Shown: positions 10,815 through 22,489, counted from the first letter of the stretch. The stretch is 64,000 nt of DNA from Fragum whitleyi (GCA_948146395.1 OX411543.1:37467058-37531057), one strand, 5' to 3'. A program made the numbers and translations. The notes: generated by a model not told the origin, from the sequence alone.

Positions 10815-11075
10815 TTAACAGAGCTCATGATGAATTTGGTCATTACATTCTATCAAAAGGTTTGGTTTAAATCAATTTTACATCAATTGGGAAACAAGTT
10901 CTTACAACCTAGATTCATCCCTCTCGATTCTGCTTCCTCGAAAAGTCACCAGTACTCGTGCAGAATGCGTGGGCGAATAAAAGATCCAGAACCATTAACG
11001 GTAGCCGCTCCTAGGAATCGAACTCAGGACCTCTTGGTCAAGAGGCTGACACTCTACCTCTAGACCACAGACACC
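10815..11075 (-). mobile_element. tRNA-derived SINE, minus strand
   Basis: GGAATCGAACTCAGG (B-box complement, about 11015) and CTCTAGACCACAG (A-box complement, about 11060) give a minus-strand tRNA head; the body runs to lower coordinates. The 78-codon frame here is SINE sequence, not a gene. Confidence 0.65.
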
Positions 11076-11548
11076 ATCAAAAGTTAGACAGGACAACTGT
11101 TGAACAAAACCCACAACATGGTGTTTCTCGAAAGAAGACTTTGAAAATGAATTTACTATTTTACTAATTCCTTCTATCTGAAACTATGTACATTTTATGA
11201 CTGAAATTAATGGAGAAAACATTAGGAAGGTAGTGTTGTCAGTATAATTATCTAGTGAAGATATACGGATCATAAATGCCTTTGTTGATACACAAACGGT
11301 TTTCTCTCATCTTTCTAATTTCTGATTCAGCAACGGAGGAGTGGACTTTATGTAAGCTGTCATAATTCACTGTATTTTTTCCAAGGTAGTTTTCTGATGT
11401 TTTGTCTTCTTTTGAATGTCAGTGACAAAATTTCATGGTTGATCCAAGGGTTTTAAAGGACACAGGTTTTGCAAGTCTGAGACTCTCAAAGAAGTAGCCA
11501 GGACACTAAAACTATCTGATGTGAGTTCCAAAGACCCTCTTTGGTTAA

Positions 11549-11607
11549 GCTCCAGAAAAGAATTGAAGACTGTTGCAAACAGTCTTCAATTCTTTCCTGA
11601 AGTTGAG
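11549..11607. repeat. Hairpin with long arms
   Basis: AAGAATTGAAGACTGTT and AACAGTCTTCAATTCTT pair perfectly across a GCA-centred loop; outer GCTCCAG / CTGAAGTTGAGC extend it with bulges. Likely the remnant centre of a MITE. Confidence 0.75.
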
Positions 11608-12212
11608 CCCCAAATGGACAATATATTATCAATACTTTCTTTACCTTCAATTAGGAAATAGCTCTAAATTCATATCAAAATAAGTTTAGTACTAAAATGA
11701 AATAGTCTATATCTTATTTAGGGACTCCCAAACTTTGAGAAAGGACCCCTTGGTTCCCAAGAACCCTGTTTTGTTGAAGTCAGACTAAAACCTTGGATCC
11801 TAAGAGTTTGGTCTTAAAATTATGCACTTGTTGGAGTGGGTTAGGTTATGTCAGTTTTTGGGTAGTACATAGTAGGGGACAAGAGAATGACAATGAAAAA
11901 AACATATGACAATAGAAACCTTGAGACACAATTAATGTAGGTGATAGACCATGTCAATTACAGCTGGGAGAAATAGCACAATCATTGTAGAGATGTTCAA
12001 TAAATATCTGCTCTGAAAATCTCAGTTCATATAGTCCATGACCTGGCTTTGCCTTCCAGTCTAAGTTTTTCCAGTCTTTTATTTAAAAAAAGAGGACATT
12101 TTTTTCTTAAAGAGGACAATTTTAAACTATCTGGTGAGATGAAAATATACACAGTAATTAATATATAATTGATCTCATTGAAAAGCTTTGTAAATTATAA
12201 GTCAATTGTATT
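11608..12212. other. No recognisable feature
   Basis: No convincing frame or repeat match. Confidence 0.5.
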
Positions 12213-12480
12213 TGGTCAATTGGTAAACGGTTTTGACCCCTTGTAAACCCAGAGATCAGGAGTCCAATCCCAGGACTGACTGAACATCATTCAGATAATA
12301 TGTTAAACTGTGCTCCTGTATGACTGCTTTACCTTGAGCATGTTTAAGTACCAGCTAAATCTCAATTGTTTCAGCCTGTATCTGTGTATTATCCCCTTAA
12401 AAATTTACTGCCAATAGAAGCCATCTAGGGTGTGTTTGTGTGTCTGTGTATTAGTTTCAGACAGGCCTAATGCCTAGATT
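12213..12480 (+). mobile_element. tRNA-derived SINE
   Basis: GGTCAATTGGTAAACGG (A-box region) and GGAGTCCAATCCC (B-box region) are followed by a body running to about 12480. Limits are approximate. Confidence 0.5.
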
Positions 12481-13651
12481 CAATACAAAGAGCATTCAAT
12501 CAATTTGATGGTAATGTTACACAACTATGACTCCATAGAATGGTATTGAAGTAACACAGTACAAGTGGAAACAGCTGGCCTGAATGTATTGATGGATTGG
12601 TTACAAGTACAGAAAATTATCCCATTGTTACCAAATTTCTCAGACATTGAGTCAGTAAAACCCATGTCTCATGTCTTGTCCCTATCTAGCCAGCAAGTTC
12701 AGAATGGTACCTTTTTTTATGTACATTTCTGTAGCTTAGGAAATTTTAGACCTGTCCAAATTCAGGGATGTATCTTGTAAATGAAGCTGAATCCCAACTT
12801 GGCAAAGATCAATCCTATTTAGAGTCTCATTGCTCAAAAGTCTTACATGAAAATGAAAATTATTCGTGGCCTTAACATTTTTCATATATTTTCTCACAAA
12901 GGTTGGAAAATAATCAGGGTAGATCTAATTGTCTTTTGATGATTAAAAATCTGTAAACCATACCAAATATTACATGGATAAAACTCAATAACTTTAAATT
13001 CTTATCTAATAGGACTGAATTTTGGAAAGTGTTTGGCGTTATCATTTTTGAACCAGCGTTGTAGATTCCGTGACAAAATTCATGTTTCACCTAGATGATT
13101 TTTTAGGCTGTTAAATTGATCAAATATCATACACAAATACTATACAACAGTGGGGAATATTGTCTGTGATTGGCATAATAATGAATATTATTTGGAAACC
13201 ATAACCAAAGCACTGAACATTATGAGAAATCAAACTATAACCACAGGGAATATAATACTCTTTCAAATGTAACTTATGTCAATTGTCAAGCTTTCAGTTT
13301 TTCTAAATGAGTGGAAACTAGGGACAAATCCATTATTATTTGGCTAGATGAAATATGTAGCGCAAAGCAGCTGTGATTGCCTATTTATTAATTAAGGCAA
13401 TGATACAACTGTTTTGCTCTAAGCAAATCATTTCCTAAATTCTAATTTTCAAACTTGCTAAAAAACCTCTTGAACGATTAAAGAATGTTCCACGAATTTG
13501 ATCTCTCTGTCTTGAAAAAAACTTTCCCTTCAAAGGGTATTTCTTTTGATATATGTCTGCTTAATTTGCATCAATTAAAAGATTTGTTTCACTCCTTGGC
13601 ATATGTATTATTAATACTAAAATGGCTGAGCTTCTGCTCTGGATTGGAAAA
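12481..13651. other. Mostly featureless; D-end fragment at 12735-12775
   Basis: AGGAAATTTTAGACCTGTCC followed by AAATTC at 12738-12767 matches one end of family D. Otherwise AT-rich DNA. The 71-codon frame at 12565 shows no domain. Confidence 0.5.
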
Positions 13652-14069
13652 CAGAGCTTAACCCTTGTCATGCTGAATAAAATTTGGCTAAAAATTTTCG
13701 TCAAAATCAAAGGGCAAAAGGCACTGAAAGTTCCAATTGTAGGTCAATTTTTATTTGAAAAAATAAATCTATTGACAATTCTGGTTTGAAAGTGAAAAAC
13801 GTGGAGTAGACTAACATCAGACTGCACATATGTGCAGGCTGATGTTTGTCAATAGCTCCTGCCAAAGCAGGAATATTCCGGGTTCAGCATGACAAGGGTT
13901 AAGATAGAGGGGGTATTTGGGTTTCCAAATTAAATTTTTTATCATTCCTGACTTAAACCCTATGATGTCAGTACTCATTTGAGACGATTCAAATGAGTAC
14001 CCACAACATATGGTTTCATTGGAAATTAAAGATTTCAGGCTGGCTTTAGCCCTCTTATCTGGACCCCTG
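13652..14069. mobile_element. MITE family F, interrupted by a B element
   Basis: CAGAGC to the left of the B element and GATAGAGGGGGTATTTGGG to its right together make an F end (compare 21298 and 45758). The centre ACTCATTTGAGACGATTCAAATGAGT and the far end CCTCTTATCTGGACCCCTGG complete the element. Removal of 13658-13902 leaves one TTAA. Confidence 0.7.
13658..13902. mobile_element. MITE family B, best copy, nested in F
   Basis: Both ends are intact: TTAACCCTTGTCATGCTGAA and TTCAGCATGACAAGGGTTAA. The internal GCACATATGTGC palindrome sits within a CATCAG...CTGATG hairpin. 245 bp, no coding capacity, TTAA on both sides. Confidence 0.85.
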
Positions 14070-14221
14070 GAAAAGATGGATAAAATTGTAAGTTGACTAT
14101 CTTGCACCATTTTGATGGGTCAATGCTTATGTAGATGTCTATAATGAGCCAGTGCATATCATCATTTGGAGCCATTTCAGAAAACTTGGGACCTTGGTAT
14201 TTTGCTTGATTATTTGTTGAA

Positions 14222-14754
14222 AAGGGGGGGGGGGCTATTGTGGTCACCTAGGCATCAGTGTATTGCTTTGATTAAGGTTTTATGTGCAACTGCGTCAAAT
14301 CTCAGTTTCTACTAAAGCTTTTGCTTTGGAATTTTGCACACCTTTCTGTGACCATGATATCAGTCTCTAGATGTGCGTTCACTTGGGCATCGGTGTATTG
14401 CTTTGATTAAGGTTTTTTGTGCAACTGCGTCATATCTCAGTTTCTACGAAAGCTATTGCTTTTGAATTTTGCTCACCTTTCTGTGACCATGATATCAGTC
14501 TCTAGGCCAAGATTCATTTCTCTGATATTTGAATTTAGTGGAATTTTAACCCTTTTCATGCAACTGTTGTACTGGTATACCTGTAATATCTTTTTCTACT
14601 AATGCTATTGCTTCTATGACCATAGTATCATACTCTAGACAAAAAAACATTACTCTGATTTTAATTAATGAAATTTCCATTGTTGACATTGATTTGCTCT
14701 TACTATCCAGCACTAGGAATAGTTGAGCTTTTCTGTCCTTTGACAGCTCTTGTT
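14222..14754 (+). mobile_element. W element with ~135-bp tandem units
   Basis: The left side has a G-run then GGGGCTATTGTGG, the conserved W 5' motif, though the outer arm is not clear. Units start at 14258 and 14393 (GTGTATTGCTTTGATTAAGG, period 135) with a decayed third unit. The right end is CTGTCCTTTGACAG (stem-loop) followed by CTCTTGTT. No ORF. Confidence 0.7.
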
Positions 14755-15244
14755 CTGTGTCCTATGTCAAACAGATAGAACATTTGCTCATGTGCTTAGT
14801 AGTATTTATTTCTATGATATAGTTTGCGGCTTTTGTGACAATCACCTTTAGCTCAACACATGTAGCATTATAAATTATTTGAAAAGTTCAGAACTGTTGG
14901 AATTTACTCCCTCAATATAGGATAAGTACAAGACAAGAGTCTTCAAGTTTTGTCACACCTATATGAGTCGATGCTCTTCATCTTTTTCTACAGACATCCA
15001 AAGTTTTTACATCTTTAATCAGATGTCTAGTAGTACTGTAGATTAAACAGGGACTAAACATGATTCTGACTCTTTGCTTCAACCTTAGATTTAACCTTTC
15101 TTATGCAGTGAAACATTCAACCTGGTTTAACTAGCAATTAACTGGGAAACTGAAACTAATATTATTTCTAAAATAAAGACATCAGTTGAGGGAATAAAAG
15201 GCATTATTACTGTGGCTGTTTTGGAACAAAAAGTCAAGCTGTTG
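14755..15244. other. No recognisable feature
   Basis: No frame or repeat match seen. Confidence 0.5.
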
Positions 15245-15572
15245 CAGGTGTGTGGAGATAGGGATTTTCTGCACTTGTGAGATGATTTTCTTCTTATCCA
15301 GGATCAAAATGAACTTATCCGCAAAGAAGAGAATAGATCAATATTGAAGAAAATGGAGTCTAGCATTTTCTTCATTAAGAATAAAGTTTTCAATCCTATG
15401 ATACAAACATTAGGCTAATTAATGTTTTAAATCTATTTAGTACCACACCACCAATTGTCCTGGTATTGACTTTTCAACAGACATGATGGCCTTCTGGCCT
15501 TGTAAAATGTACTTGTCCACACATAGAAAAGCCTGGGTTGGACAAGTCAGGCATGGGAATTCCACATACCTG
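15245..15572. mobile_element. Family H foldback element
   Basis: Left CAGGTGTGTGGAGATAGGG, right CATGGGAATTCCACATACCTG. Centre: GAAGAAAATGGAGTCTAGCA followed by TTTTCTTCATTAA. Paired ACTTGTCC tracts lie near the right end. Same plan as 28751-29115. Confidence 0.7.
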
Positions 15573-15718
15573 CATGGCTATTGTCATAACCAGGACTTTG
15601 TCAAAATTGTTGTTTATAGCATTGGAGTTTGAGGCCTTGGCATTGTTGGAATCAAAAACTTTATTTTAGAGAACAGCTATACCACATTAACTTGAAACTT
15701 GGCATATGTGTTTACTAT

Positions 15719-15763
15719 CACAAGAGAAAACCATATCATGAAACAAGAGAAAACCATATCATG
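15719..15763 (+). repeat. Short tandem repeat, 2 x 22 bp
   Basis: CAAGAGAAAACCATATCATG occurs twice in a row, separated by only two bases. The preceding TTGAAACTTGGCATATGTG (15690) resembles W-element body sequence. Confidence 0.85.
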
Positions 15764-16630
15764 AAGGGAAGAAATTCTAGAAGAATTTTACTCTCATCGT
15801 TTTTGTTCACCATCCAGCAGTTGCAAATGAGCAGTGGCATGCAGCACTTTCTGTTTTTTTTCTTCAATACCAAAAGCATATGCCTTGACATGCAGGTAAT
15901 GAAATTTTTATTAGTGTGAACAGTTATTAACATTGAGACCTATAACTACTTTATAGGATCATCTAGTGATGGTATACAGATGCTTTTAGTAGTATGAATC
16001 AGTACTTAAGTTAAAGATAAGAACAAAATTAAGACAAATTTGAGACAAGTTGTGACACCTTTAAAAGGTTGATACACTTTTGAGAGTATGTAATCATTTG
16101 ATGATGGAATTAATGTCTAACCAAAAAGCCATTTTGCTTCTGAAACCAATAGTTTTCACTAGTGGATTATGAACATTTCTTACACTTTTTGTGTAATGCT
16201 TCAAACTACATCATGCAATGGTAATGGTAGATAAATCATGAAAAATATAATTTCTAAATTTCTTCTGGCACTAAGAAAAGTATATAAGCATCAGTGTGGT
16301 ATACACTCCAGAGGTCTAACATTAGCTACCTGTTCAATAAACAGCAACTAATTTAGATGCAAGGATAAGGTCAAGCTGTCAAACTAGACTTGAAAGTAGT
16401 TATTAAATGACCATAATAAATAAGGAGGCTTAAGTACCTCAATCACTTAGACATGGATGAAAGACCCTCGATTATAGAACAACAGTACCTTTATATCCTG
16501 TTTTCCCTTTCTTAGCAAGGCCCCCCCCCTTGCATCAGATATGTTTTGGACATATTGCTGTCAGTTTGTTTAGCTGATTCTCTATCTGTCCAATTCTGCC
16601 AAATTGTCTGCTAACCATCTGTCAACAATT
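15764..16630. other. No recognisable feature
   Basis: AT-rich DNA with a C-run at 16520-16529. Two overlapping frames at 15629-15933 on opposite strands have no domain. Confidence 0.5.
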
Positions 16631-16872
16631 AATGAGCCTGTATGTGAGATTACAAACAAGTCCAACTATGCACAAAGCAAAGACTCTGACCAGCCTGTGC
16701 ATCTGCATAGTCTGACCAGAGTATTCACTATGCTAACAATACGAGTAGGTTTCAAAGTATTTGTAGACATTCAGGTAACTTTATATTTACAGTAATGTGG
16801 CTGTCTATGCTACTTAATGTTTGCACCTCACGAATATTTCAAAGTGTTGGAAATGTCAAGCACAGGCTCAAA
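16631..16872. mobile_element. MITE family K
   Basis: Left ATGAGCCTGTATGTGAGAT and right AAATGTCAAGCACAGGCTCA are inverted ends. Off-centre palindrome: CTCTGACCAG, CCTGTGCATCTGCATAG, TCTGACCAGAG. Copies at 24193, 50763 and 57876. Confidence 0.75.
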
Positions 16873-17247
16873 TATCCTTAATGAAAAACTCTCCCAATAA
16901 CTTATATAATCTAAAGAGAATCTTGAATAGTTACTGAAACTATAAGATCATTGTTGTTTATGTTGAATATTTTGTTTAAATCGTTAAAGTGAAACTTATG
17001 GATCAAATTCCTGAATTCTGTAGTTCTATTTGGTGTGGGACAATGTTTAAAGCTATGGTTAGGTGCATCAGCAGTAGTGTTGAAATTGAAAAAAACTGTT
17101 GTGAGCATGTTACATTCCATATGCTCTTAAATTGATAAAGCAGTTGGAAAGATGATGGCAAGGAAAAAAATAAATACAATGATTGCATTGATTGGTGCAA
17201 TGAAAATGTTTCAGTCAGTATGCATTCTCTACTATGACACTTTTTTA

Positions 17248-17301
17248 GCAAAATTGTTGTAAGTGGCTATAAATATGTAGCCGCTTACAATAGCTTTGTA
17301 C
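17248..17301. repeat. Family C hairpin
   Basis: GCAAAATTGTTGTAAGTGGC pairs with GCCGCTTACAATAGCTTTG around the loop TATAAATATGTA. Confidence 0.75.
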
Positions 17302-17684
17302 CATCCCCTCGATTTTGTCTCAATTTCATTTCATTGCAATAGATCATAACATCATAAGGTAACAAGGCAGTTCATAATTGGTCCTTTATGATTCTTAGTT
17401 CCTTTAATGTCAACATTCAAAGGCAAGAAAATCTCTCTAATGATTTTATCTAAATCACTGCTAATTAGTGCATTATCTTTTGTTTGTGTGTTAATTAGAT
17501 TGATGAAATATACATTGAATTGTTTTACACATGCAATACATGGAGCCAATTGGTTGTCTAGCCACATATTTAAGCTAGTCAGTTTCTCGATGGTATTACT
17601 ACAAGTTCGGTGTAACCTAACTTCTGATATGTGAACTCCAGTTATAACAATTTTGCTGTTACAAATTTGATTTCCAGTTTTATT

Positions 17685-17830
17685 GTTTGAATGGGTTTTT
17701 ACGCTGCTTTCAACAACCTAGCTATCAGTCATATCATGGTGGCTGGAGCAGCTTACAATGGATTCCTGGTATATCTCACACCAGTTCTACCATAAAATCC
17801 TTTCTTAGCCTGGATTCAGTCTGGACAAGA
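17685..17830 (-). mobile_element. S1 SINE fragment, minus strand
   Basis: TTTGAATGGGTTTTTACGCTG, GGAGCAGCTTACAATGG and ATTCCTGGTATATCTCACACC match the minus-strand S1 copy at 9916-10150. The head is missing. Confidence 0.7.
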
Positions 17831-17887
17831 TCATGTTCAATTCTGTTCTGTTTTGTATCATTGGTGAAAGGCAAATTCTATATCTTT

Positions 17888-18079
17888 GGAGGTACAGATA
17901 AGACAGGGTAAATCAATTCTAAAATCTTTGTTTCTCTATGAAACCCAATTTTGTGGTTACTCATTTGAATTTATTTTACAAGACAATTCTAATGAGTACC
18001 CAGACTATAGGATTTGTGAAAGCATTGTTGAATTTTTTTTTATTTTGAAATCCAAATACCCGTGTATCTGAAGCTCTGA
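17888..18079. mobile_element. MITE family F
   Basis: GGAGGTACAGATAAGACAGGG at the left; at the right AATACCCGTGTATCTGAAGC followed by TCTG. Centre: GTTACTCATTTGAAT / AATTCTAATGAGTACCC. Confidence 0.7.
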
Positions 18080-18952
18080 TCTTTAGATTGTTTAATGATA
18101 CAGATTACCTGTAGTTAATTAAGTGTTAATGACCTTTCCTGTTAAAGAACCTGTCATGTTGGGTGACTGCTTGTCTACCTGTAATGAATTATGCACCAAG
18201 CTTTTCCAGACCATTTCTGTCTTGCACTTTGATCTTTCAGATGTGATGTAATTGGTATTTCTTAGAATAAATTGGGATAAACAGACAGGTCAGCACAACA
18301 CTAGTAAGTGCCTTATAATATAGGCACCTACAATTGTTTTGCACTGACCCTTCGAAATACTTTGAAAAAAGTATAAAGTGGGTACTAGTTTGAAATGTCA
18401 AATGGTTTTTCATGTAAAAGCAGAGGAAATGCTTTCAGCGTGAAAACAGTTGGCTATTTGATTGATTCCTTTTACCTTGATTTTAAGTTCATCCATTGAA
18501 AGATTGGATGTTGAAAATTTAAGCCTGAGACATCAAATGAAAGATTGTTCTTTAACAGGAAATGCCATGATATAGTTGATGATTGTAGACAGAATACATT
18601 ATTGTATGTAATTAACCATTATATTAGGTAAATTAGATTGGGGCATGTGATATGGTAATGGAACTACAAGTCTATTATAATATTCTGTATGAAATTCATA
18701 TTTTTTTTTACTTCCTGCCTTGATCCCATTCCAAAATTAATTGATAAGCTACACATTTCAGATGTTGCCAATAATACTAATTTTCAAATCGATCAATAAC
18801 CATGCAAAATTATTGTAAATTCCTTTGTAGATTATGAGGGTATCTATAATAGTTTTTGCAAAGCCTTTGTAATTCAAGTATGAAATGATGAGGATTTTAT
18901 TGTTTGAACTCCAGAACACCAAATTTTGTATTGCCTTCTATTTTTATTTCAG
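18080..18952. other. Mostly featureless; half C hairpin at 18310-18352
   Basis: TATAGGCACCTACAATTGTT followed by TTGCACTGACCC at 18319-18350 is the right arm of a C element whose left arm is weak. The remainder is AT-rich, ending in the pyrimidine tract before 18953. Confidence 0.5.
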
Positions 18953-19107
18953 GATGTTGCCCTTGGGGCTGAGTGCCAAAAATACAATGTTTGTGTTGTT
19001 ATCGTGGATTGTGATGTGTTCATGGACAATAGTATCTGGTAAATTTGTCAACCCTGTTACATCGTGGGCGCATACGCTGAAACCTAATGATTTTGTAACC
19101 TCTGAAG
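18953..19107 (+). CDS. Putative first coding exon of a secreted or membrane protein (partial)
   Basis: A strong acceptor (CTTCTATTTTTATTTCAG, AG at 18951-18952) is followed one base later by an ATG at 18954 with A at -3. The frame stays open to AAG|GTAGGT, a strong donor at 19108, giving 51 codons plus one base (phase 1). Residues 1-11 are a polar lead, residues 12-28 (MFVLLSWIVMCSWTIVS) form a hydrophobic signal-peptide core, and cleavage is plausible after VSG at residue 29. The mature part starts KFVNPVTSWAHTLKPNDF. CpG dinucleotides are kept here (ATCGTGGGCGCATACGC) although scarce nearby. The WAxxL pattern soon after a signal peptide faintly recalls the N terminus of calcium-channel alpha-2/delta subunits, but this is too short to name a gene. 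No second exon was found, so a long following intron or chance are both possible. Confidence 0.45.
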
Positions 19108-19204
19108 GTAGGTGTTTTGTGTTTTTGTGCAGATCCAGTTTGGAAACAAGAATAAAAGACAATAAATATGAACCAGTTTATATAAATGGCTTTCATTTAG
19201 GACC

Positions 19205-19281
19205 ATAGTATTCAGTAGAATTGCAAAGGCTGTAACCATTTCACAGATCAGCCTTTAAATGAAGGCTGATCTTTAACTATG
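19205..19281. repeat. B'-like hairpin fragment
   Basis: AGATCAGCCTTTAAATGAAGG followed by CTGATCT is a palindrome with the sequence found at the centre of B and B' elements. The ends are lost. Confidence 0.5.
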
Positions 19282-19558
19282 CTGCCCCCCACCCACCTAC
19301 AAAGTGCAGGGGGTATATTGGTTTCACCCATCTCTTGGTCTGTCCATCCATCTGTCTGGAGACCTTTTTCATTTCCATACTCTAACTCAAGAAGAAAGTG
19401 GCCTCAAATCATGAAACTTTACACAGTTGTTGCACGTGACCCTTTTGTTTTTGTGTCACAGAGGTCAAGGTGACAATTAAACTTTGTCTGAAAATAGTTT
19501 ATGGAACTGCGACAAAAAGCTGGTGGGGGTATTAGTCTGCTTTGCGACAGATCTAGTT
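19282..19558 (+). mobile_element. W element, single unit
   Basis: 5' GCCCCCCACCC...GCAGGGGGTATATTGG stem-loop, then GGTCTGTCCATCCATCTGTC, a body with AGAGGTCAAGGTGAC, then GGTGGGGGTATTAG (inverted copy of the 5' arm), TCTGCTTTGCGACAGA stem-loop and TCTAGT. No coding capacity. Same plan as 43605-43907. A minor 64-codon frame inside is W sequence. Confidence 0.7.
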
Positions 19559-19799
19559 ATCTCAGTCCTAGATATGAGAAATATGTAGGACAAATAGTGA
19601 AAAAATGATGTTGCAAATACAGGAATAAAACACCATTATTTAAACTTACTTTTCCTTAACATATCATTTTCTATTTACTTGCTTAAATCTTGGTAAGTGC
19701 ACTGATCTCTGTATGTGGGATGGTAGATTTGTTTATGGCATTTTGACCAGAAGTTGAGTACACAAAAAAACGTTAAGTGGTAGAATTACTACTGCAGTT
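19559..19799. other. No recognisable feature
   Basis: Short AT-rich spacer. Confidence 0.5.
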
Positions 19800-20028
19800 T
19801 TAACCCTTTCCTGTTTAATCCCTGCTTTTTATGTGCCTGTGATTTTATGATTGAGAAAACATTGTGAAAAAAGAAGAAATTGCTTCTGACAAGCAATTTC
19901 TTCTTTTTCCACACTTTTTTCTACCCTACTGAATAGTTATTTTTCAAATTAAATCCACTTTAAATTTTCGTCTGCAAAACCTTTGAATTTGGACAGGTCC
20001 AAAATTCTGTAAAATGGGAAAGTGTTTA
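19800..20028. mobile_element. MITE family D
   Basis: TTAACCCTTTCCTGTTTAATC at the left; right end decayed (AAAATGGGAAAGTGTTTA). Perfect central hairpin GAAGAAATTGCTTCT / AGCAATTTCTTC. About 90% like 39113-39342 by eye. Confidence 0.8.
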
Positions 20029-21297
20029 TTGTGGCCAACTTTCCTGTTGTAGCTTTGTGACACATCTATTCCCTGGGTACCCCTGTGGGATTTGAAACAG
20101 AAGGTTTTATTATATGGCATGCTGACCAAAACTGAAATAATTACAGTGGTTAAATTTGGGTGCAAAATTTATTGGGCTAATTTCTCTTGTTTAGCTATGA
20201 TGTATCATCAATTTAGTATGTTTTGGTAGATGCATATCCATGGCTCAGCGCAAACATAAAAGCAGTTACAATAGTTTTTGGCTGAGTTATCGATATATAA
20301 ATCAATATATTGCAGAAGATTGATTACAGACTTATAGATAACAAATGGATGTAAAACAAAAGCAAATAAGGTCTTTCTTAATTTCTATCAAGGGCTGTAT
20401 GACTATGTAACCTAGAAATAAGAAGTGAGAGACAACCAGACTTTGTAAATAAGCTTAGGGGAGTTACCAGAAATACCTTTTGTATATAAATATATGTCAC
20501 AAGAAAGGCAATGACCTACTGATCATCTATATAAAGCAACCTGATTATGGATACAAAAGGAAATGTCATTGTAGGATATTTCCTGAAGAATTTTTCAAGA
20601 TAATTACGTCAAACTTTTCCCTGTCTTAAATGAAATACCTAAAATGCAAATTTATTGAAAGACTTAAAGTACAAGTAAAACTGTTTTAAACAAACAAAAA
20701 AGGGATATTTCAAAATTCAAATTTAAAATCTACCACAATTATTGGTTGGGCACAATGAATGATGTCCAATTAGATATAAACCTATACCAGAAACTAAGAT
20801 ACACTTTACAAGGCTATTGACCCCTTATTTTCCAGTGTTTCTTTGATAAATTAAATGGCTTAAGATATGAAGAGCACCCTGAAAATGAAACCTCTGAGTA
20901 GCATTGAAGAGTCCTAATTTTCTTTATGGAGTAAAATAATGTTGTGCATAATATTTAAGCTGTATAAATTTCAAAATGGTTTATTTGTACATTGGGAATG
21001 GTATGGGACTTCTTTGCATTGCAAATTCTCATTAGATATTGAACAATAATCAATACAAATTAGGGTGTAATGATATTTCAACCAATAGAAAGATTAGGGC
21101 GTTAAATTTCTCATCATGGAGGGATTTTTCCCAGGGAAATCAATAATTTAAGATTCAGGTGTTTAGAAATTTCCCTACGATGTGTTTGTTGTATTGAAAT
21201 GCAGGAAAAAATAACGATTTCATGGTTGATGAGCATGACCTTAACTCTTTCAGCTGATGACAAAACTTGTGTGTGTGAGACTAAATTGATTTGAAAA
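20029..21297. other. Mostly featureless; C-like half at 20240-20290
   Basis: GGCTCAGCGCAAACATAAA and GCAGTTACAATAG at 20241-20278 recall family C. No coding signal. Confidence 0.5.
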
Positions 21298-21491
21298 CAG
21301 AGGTACAGATTTGAGGGGGTAACTCCAATCTAAAATCTTTATTTCCAAATCAAACCCTATGTTGTGGGTACTCATTTGAATTGTCTCAACGAGACAATTT
21401 AAATCAGTCACTTCAAAATAGGGTTTGAGTTGGGACGAGTGAAATATTTAAATTTGAAATCGAAAATACCCCCATTCTATCAGTAGCTCTG
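21298..21491. mobile_element. MITE family F
   Basis: CAGAGGTACAGATTTGAGG at the left, inverted at the right as ATCAGTAGCTCTG. The centre carries TGAATTGTCTC and GAGACAATTTAAAT. Compare 43560, 45758 and 17888. Confidence 0.75.
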
Positions 21492-22266
21492 TGATAACAA
21501 AAAACATGATAGAATCCAAGTTGAATTTCAGAATAAATAAATCTTTAAAAACCTCATTTATTTAATCAAAAGGTATATCAAAATGAATTCCATGGGTTAG
21601 CAATGGTATATTTGCACTAGAAACTTGGTTTTGTGTTCATATCCATCGACTTGCTGCTTTCTCTTATAATATAATTCAAATCTTTTTAAGATTTGTAAAA
21701 ATTTTCATTGACTTTCATTAAATGTCTGTGGTAATAGATCATTCAAAAAATTTGTCTTCTATAGATTTAGAAAAAATAAGTCATCATTTAGAATGAGATA
21801 TAGTTTTACTTGTCAACAAAGGGTAAATCAGGACAAAATACAATGTTGCCAAAAAGATGTGGCAGGCCACTGAACCCTTGAAAAAATACTTAAGTGTCAC
21901 TTAAAACACTTGTGGCACGAGCCCAGATGTCATTGACAGATTCAGCTCTTTTTACCAATAAATAGACAAATAGCATGGGAAGAGACATACCGAATTGATG
22001 CAAGGAAAACTCCATAAAGACCTCAATGGATATTTGCATACAATCCCATACCCTAGAGTTTCAAACTTTCGTTAACACTTTCCTGTCTTACAAAATTTTG
22101 GACCCGTCCAAATTCAAAGGTTCAAAGATGCCCACTTGAATGTACAGTATACATATAAGAAATTTCATATATAAAATGTACTAACAAGATTAGACAAGAG
22201 CAGTTAGTGTAAAAATCCTGTATTTCTCTGGATGTATCTCTAAACTTAAGATTGCTATTGAAGTCA
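21492..22266. other. Mostly featureless; D-end fragment at 22073-22125
   Basis: CACTTTCCTGTCTTACAAAA and TTTTGGACCCGTCCAAATTC at 22077-22116 match one end of family D only. Confidence 0.5.
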
Positions 22267-22489
22267 GGGCCCCAGGTTATAAAATTTTGCTCAGGCTCAA
22301 CTGAGATTTTTCTCACATTTTAAATTAAAATAAATGTATGAAAATAAAAGATAATATTAATCAGTTGTTACTTATTAATATTATCCATTTTATTGATACA
22401 CTAAAATTAGTATTAATACATATATCTCAAATTAAAATTTGAGAAAATTTTGAATTGAGAATGAGAAAAGTTTTATAACCTCAGCCCAG
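22267..22489. mobile_element. MITE family E, uninterrupted
   Basis: GGCCCCAGGTTATAAAATTTT and its inverted match GTTTTATAACCTCAGCCC. The interior is AT-rich with AGATAATATTAAT / ATTAATATTATCC arms. It is the empty-site counterpart of 604-1069. Confidence 0.75.

Noticed and set aside
13817..14110. 97-codon minus-strand frame
   Set aside because: Runs through B and F MITE sequence; not a gene.
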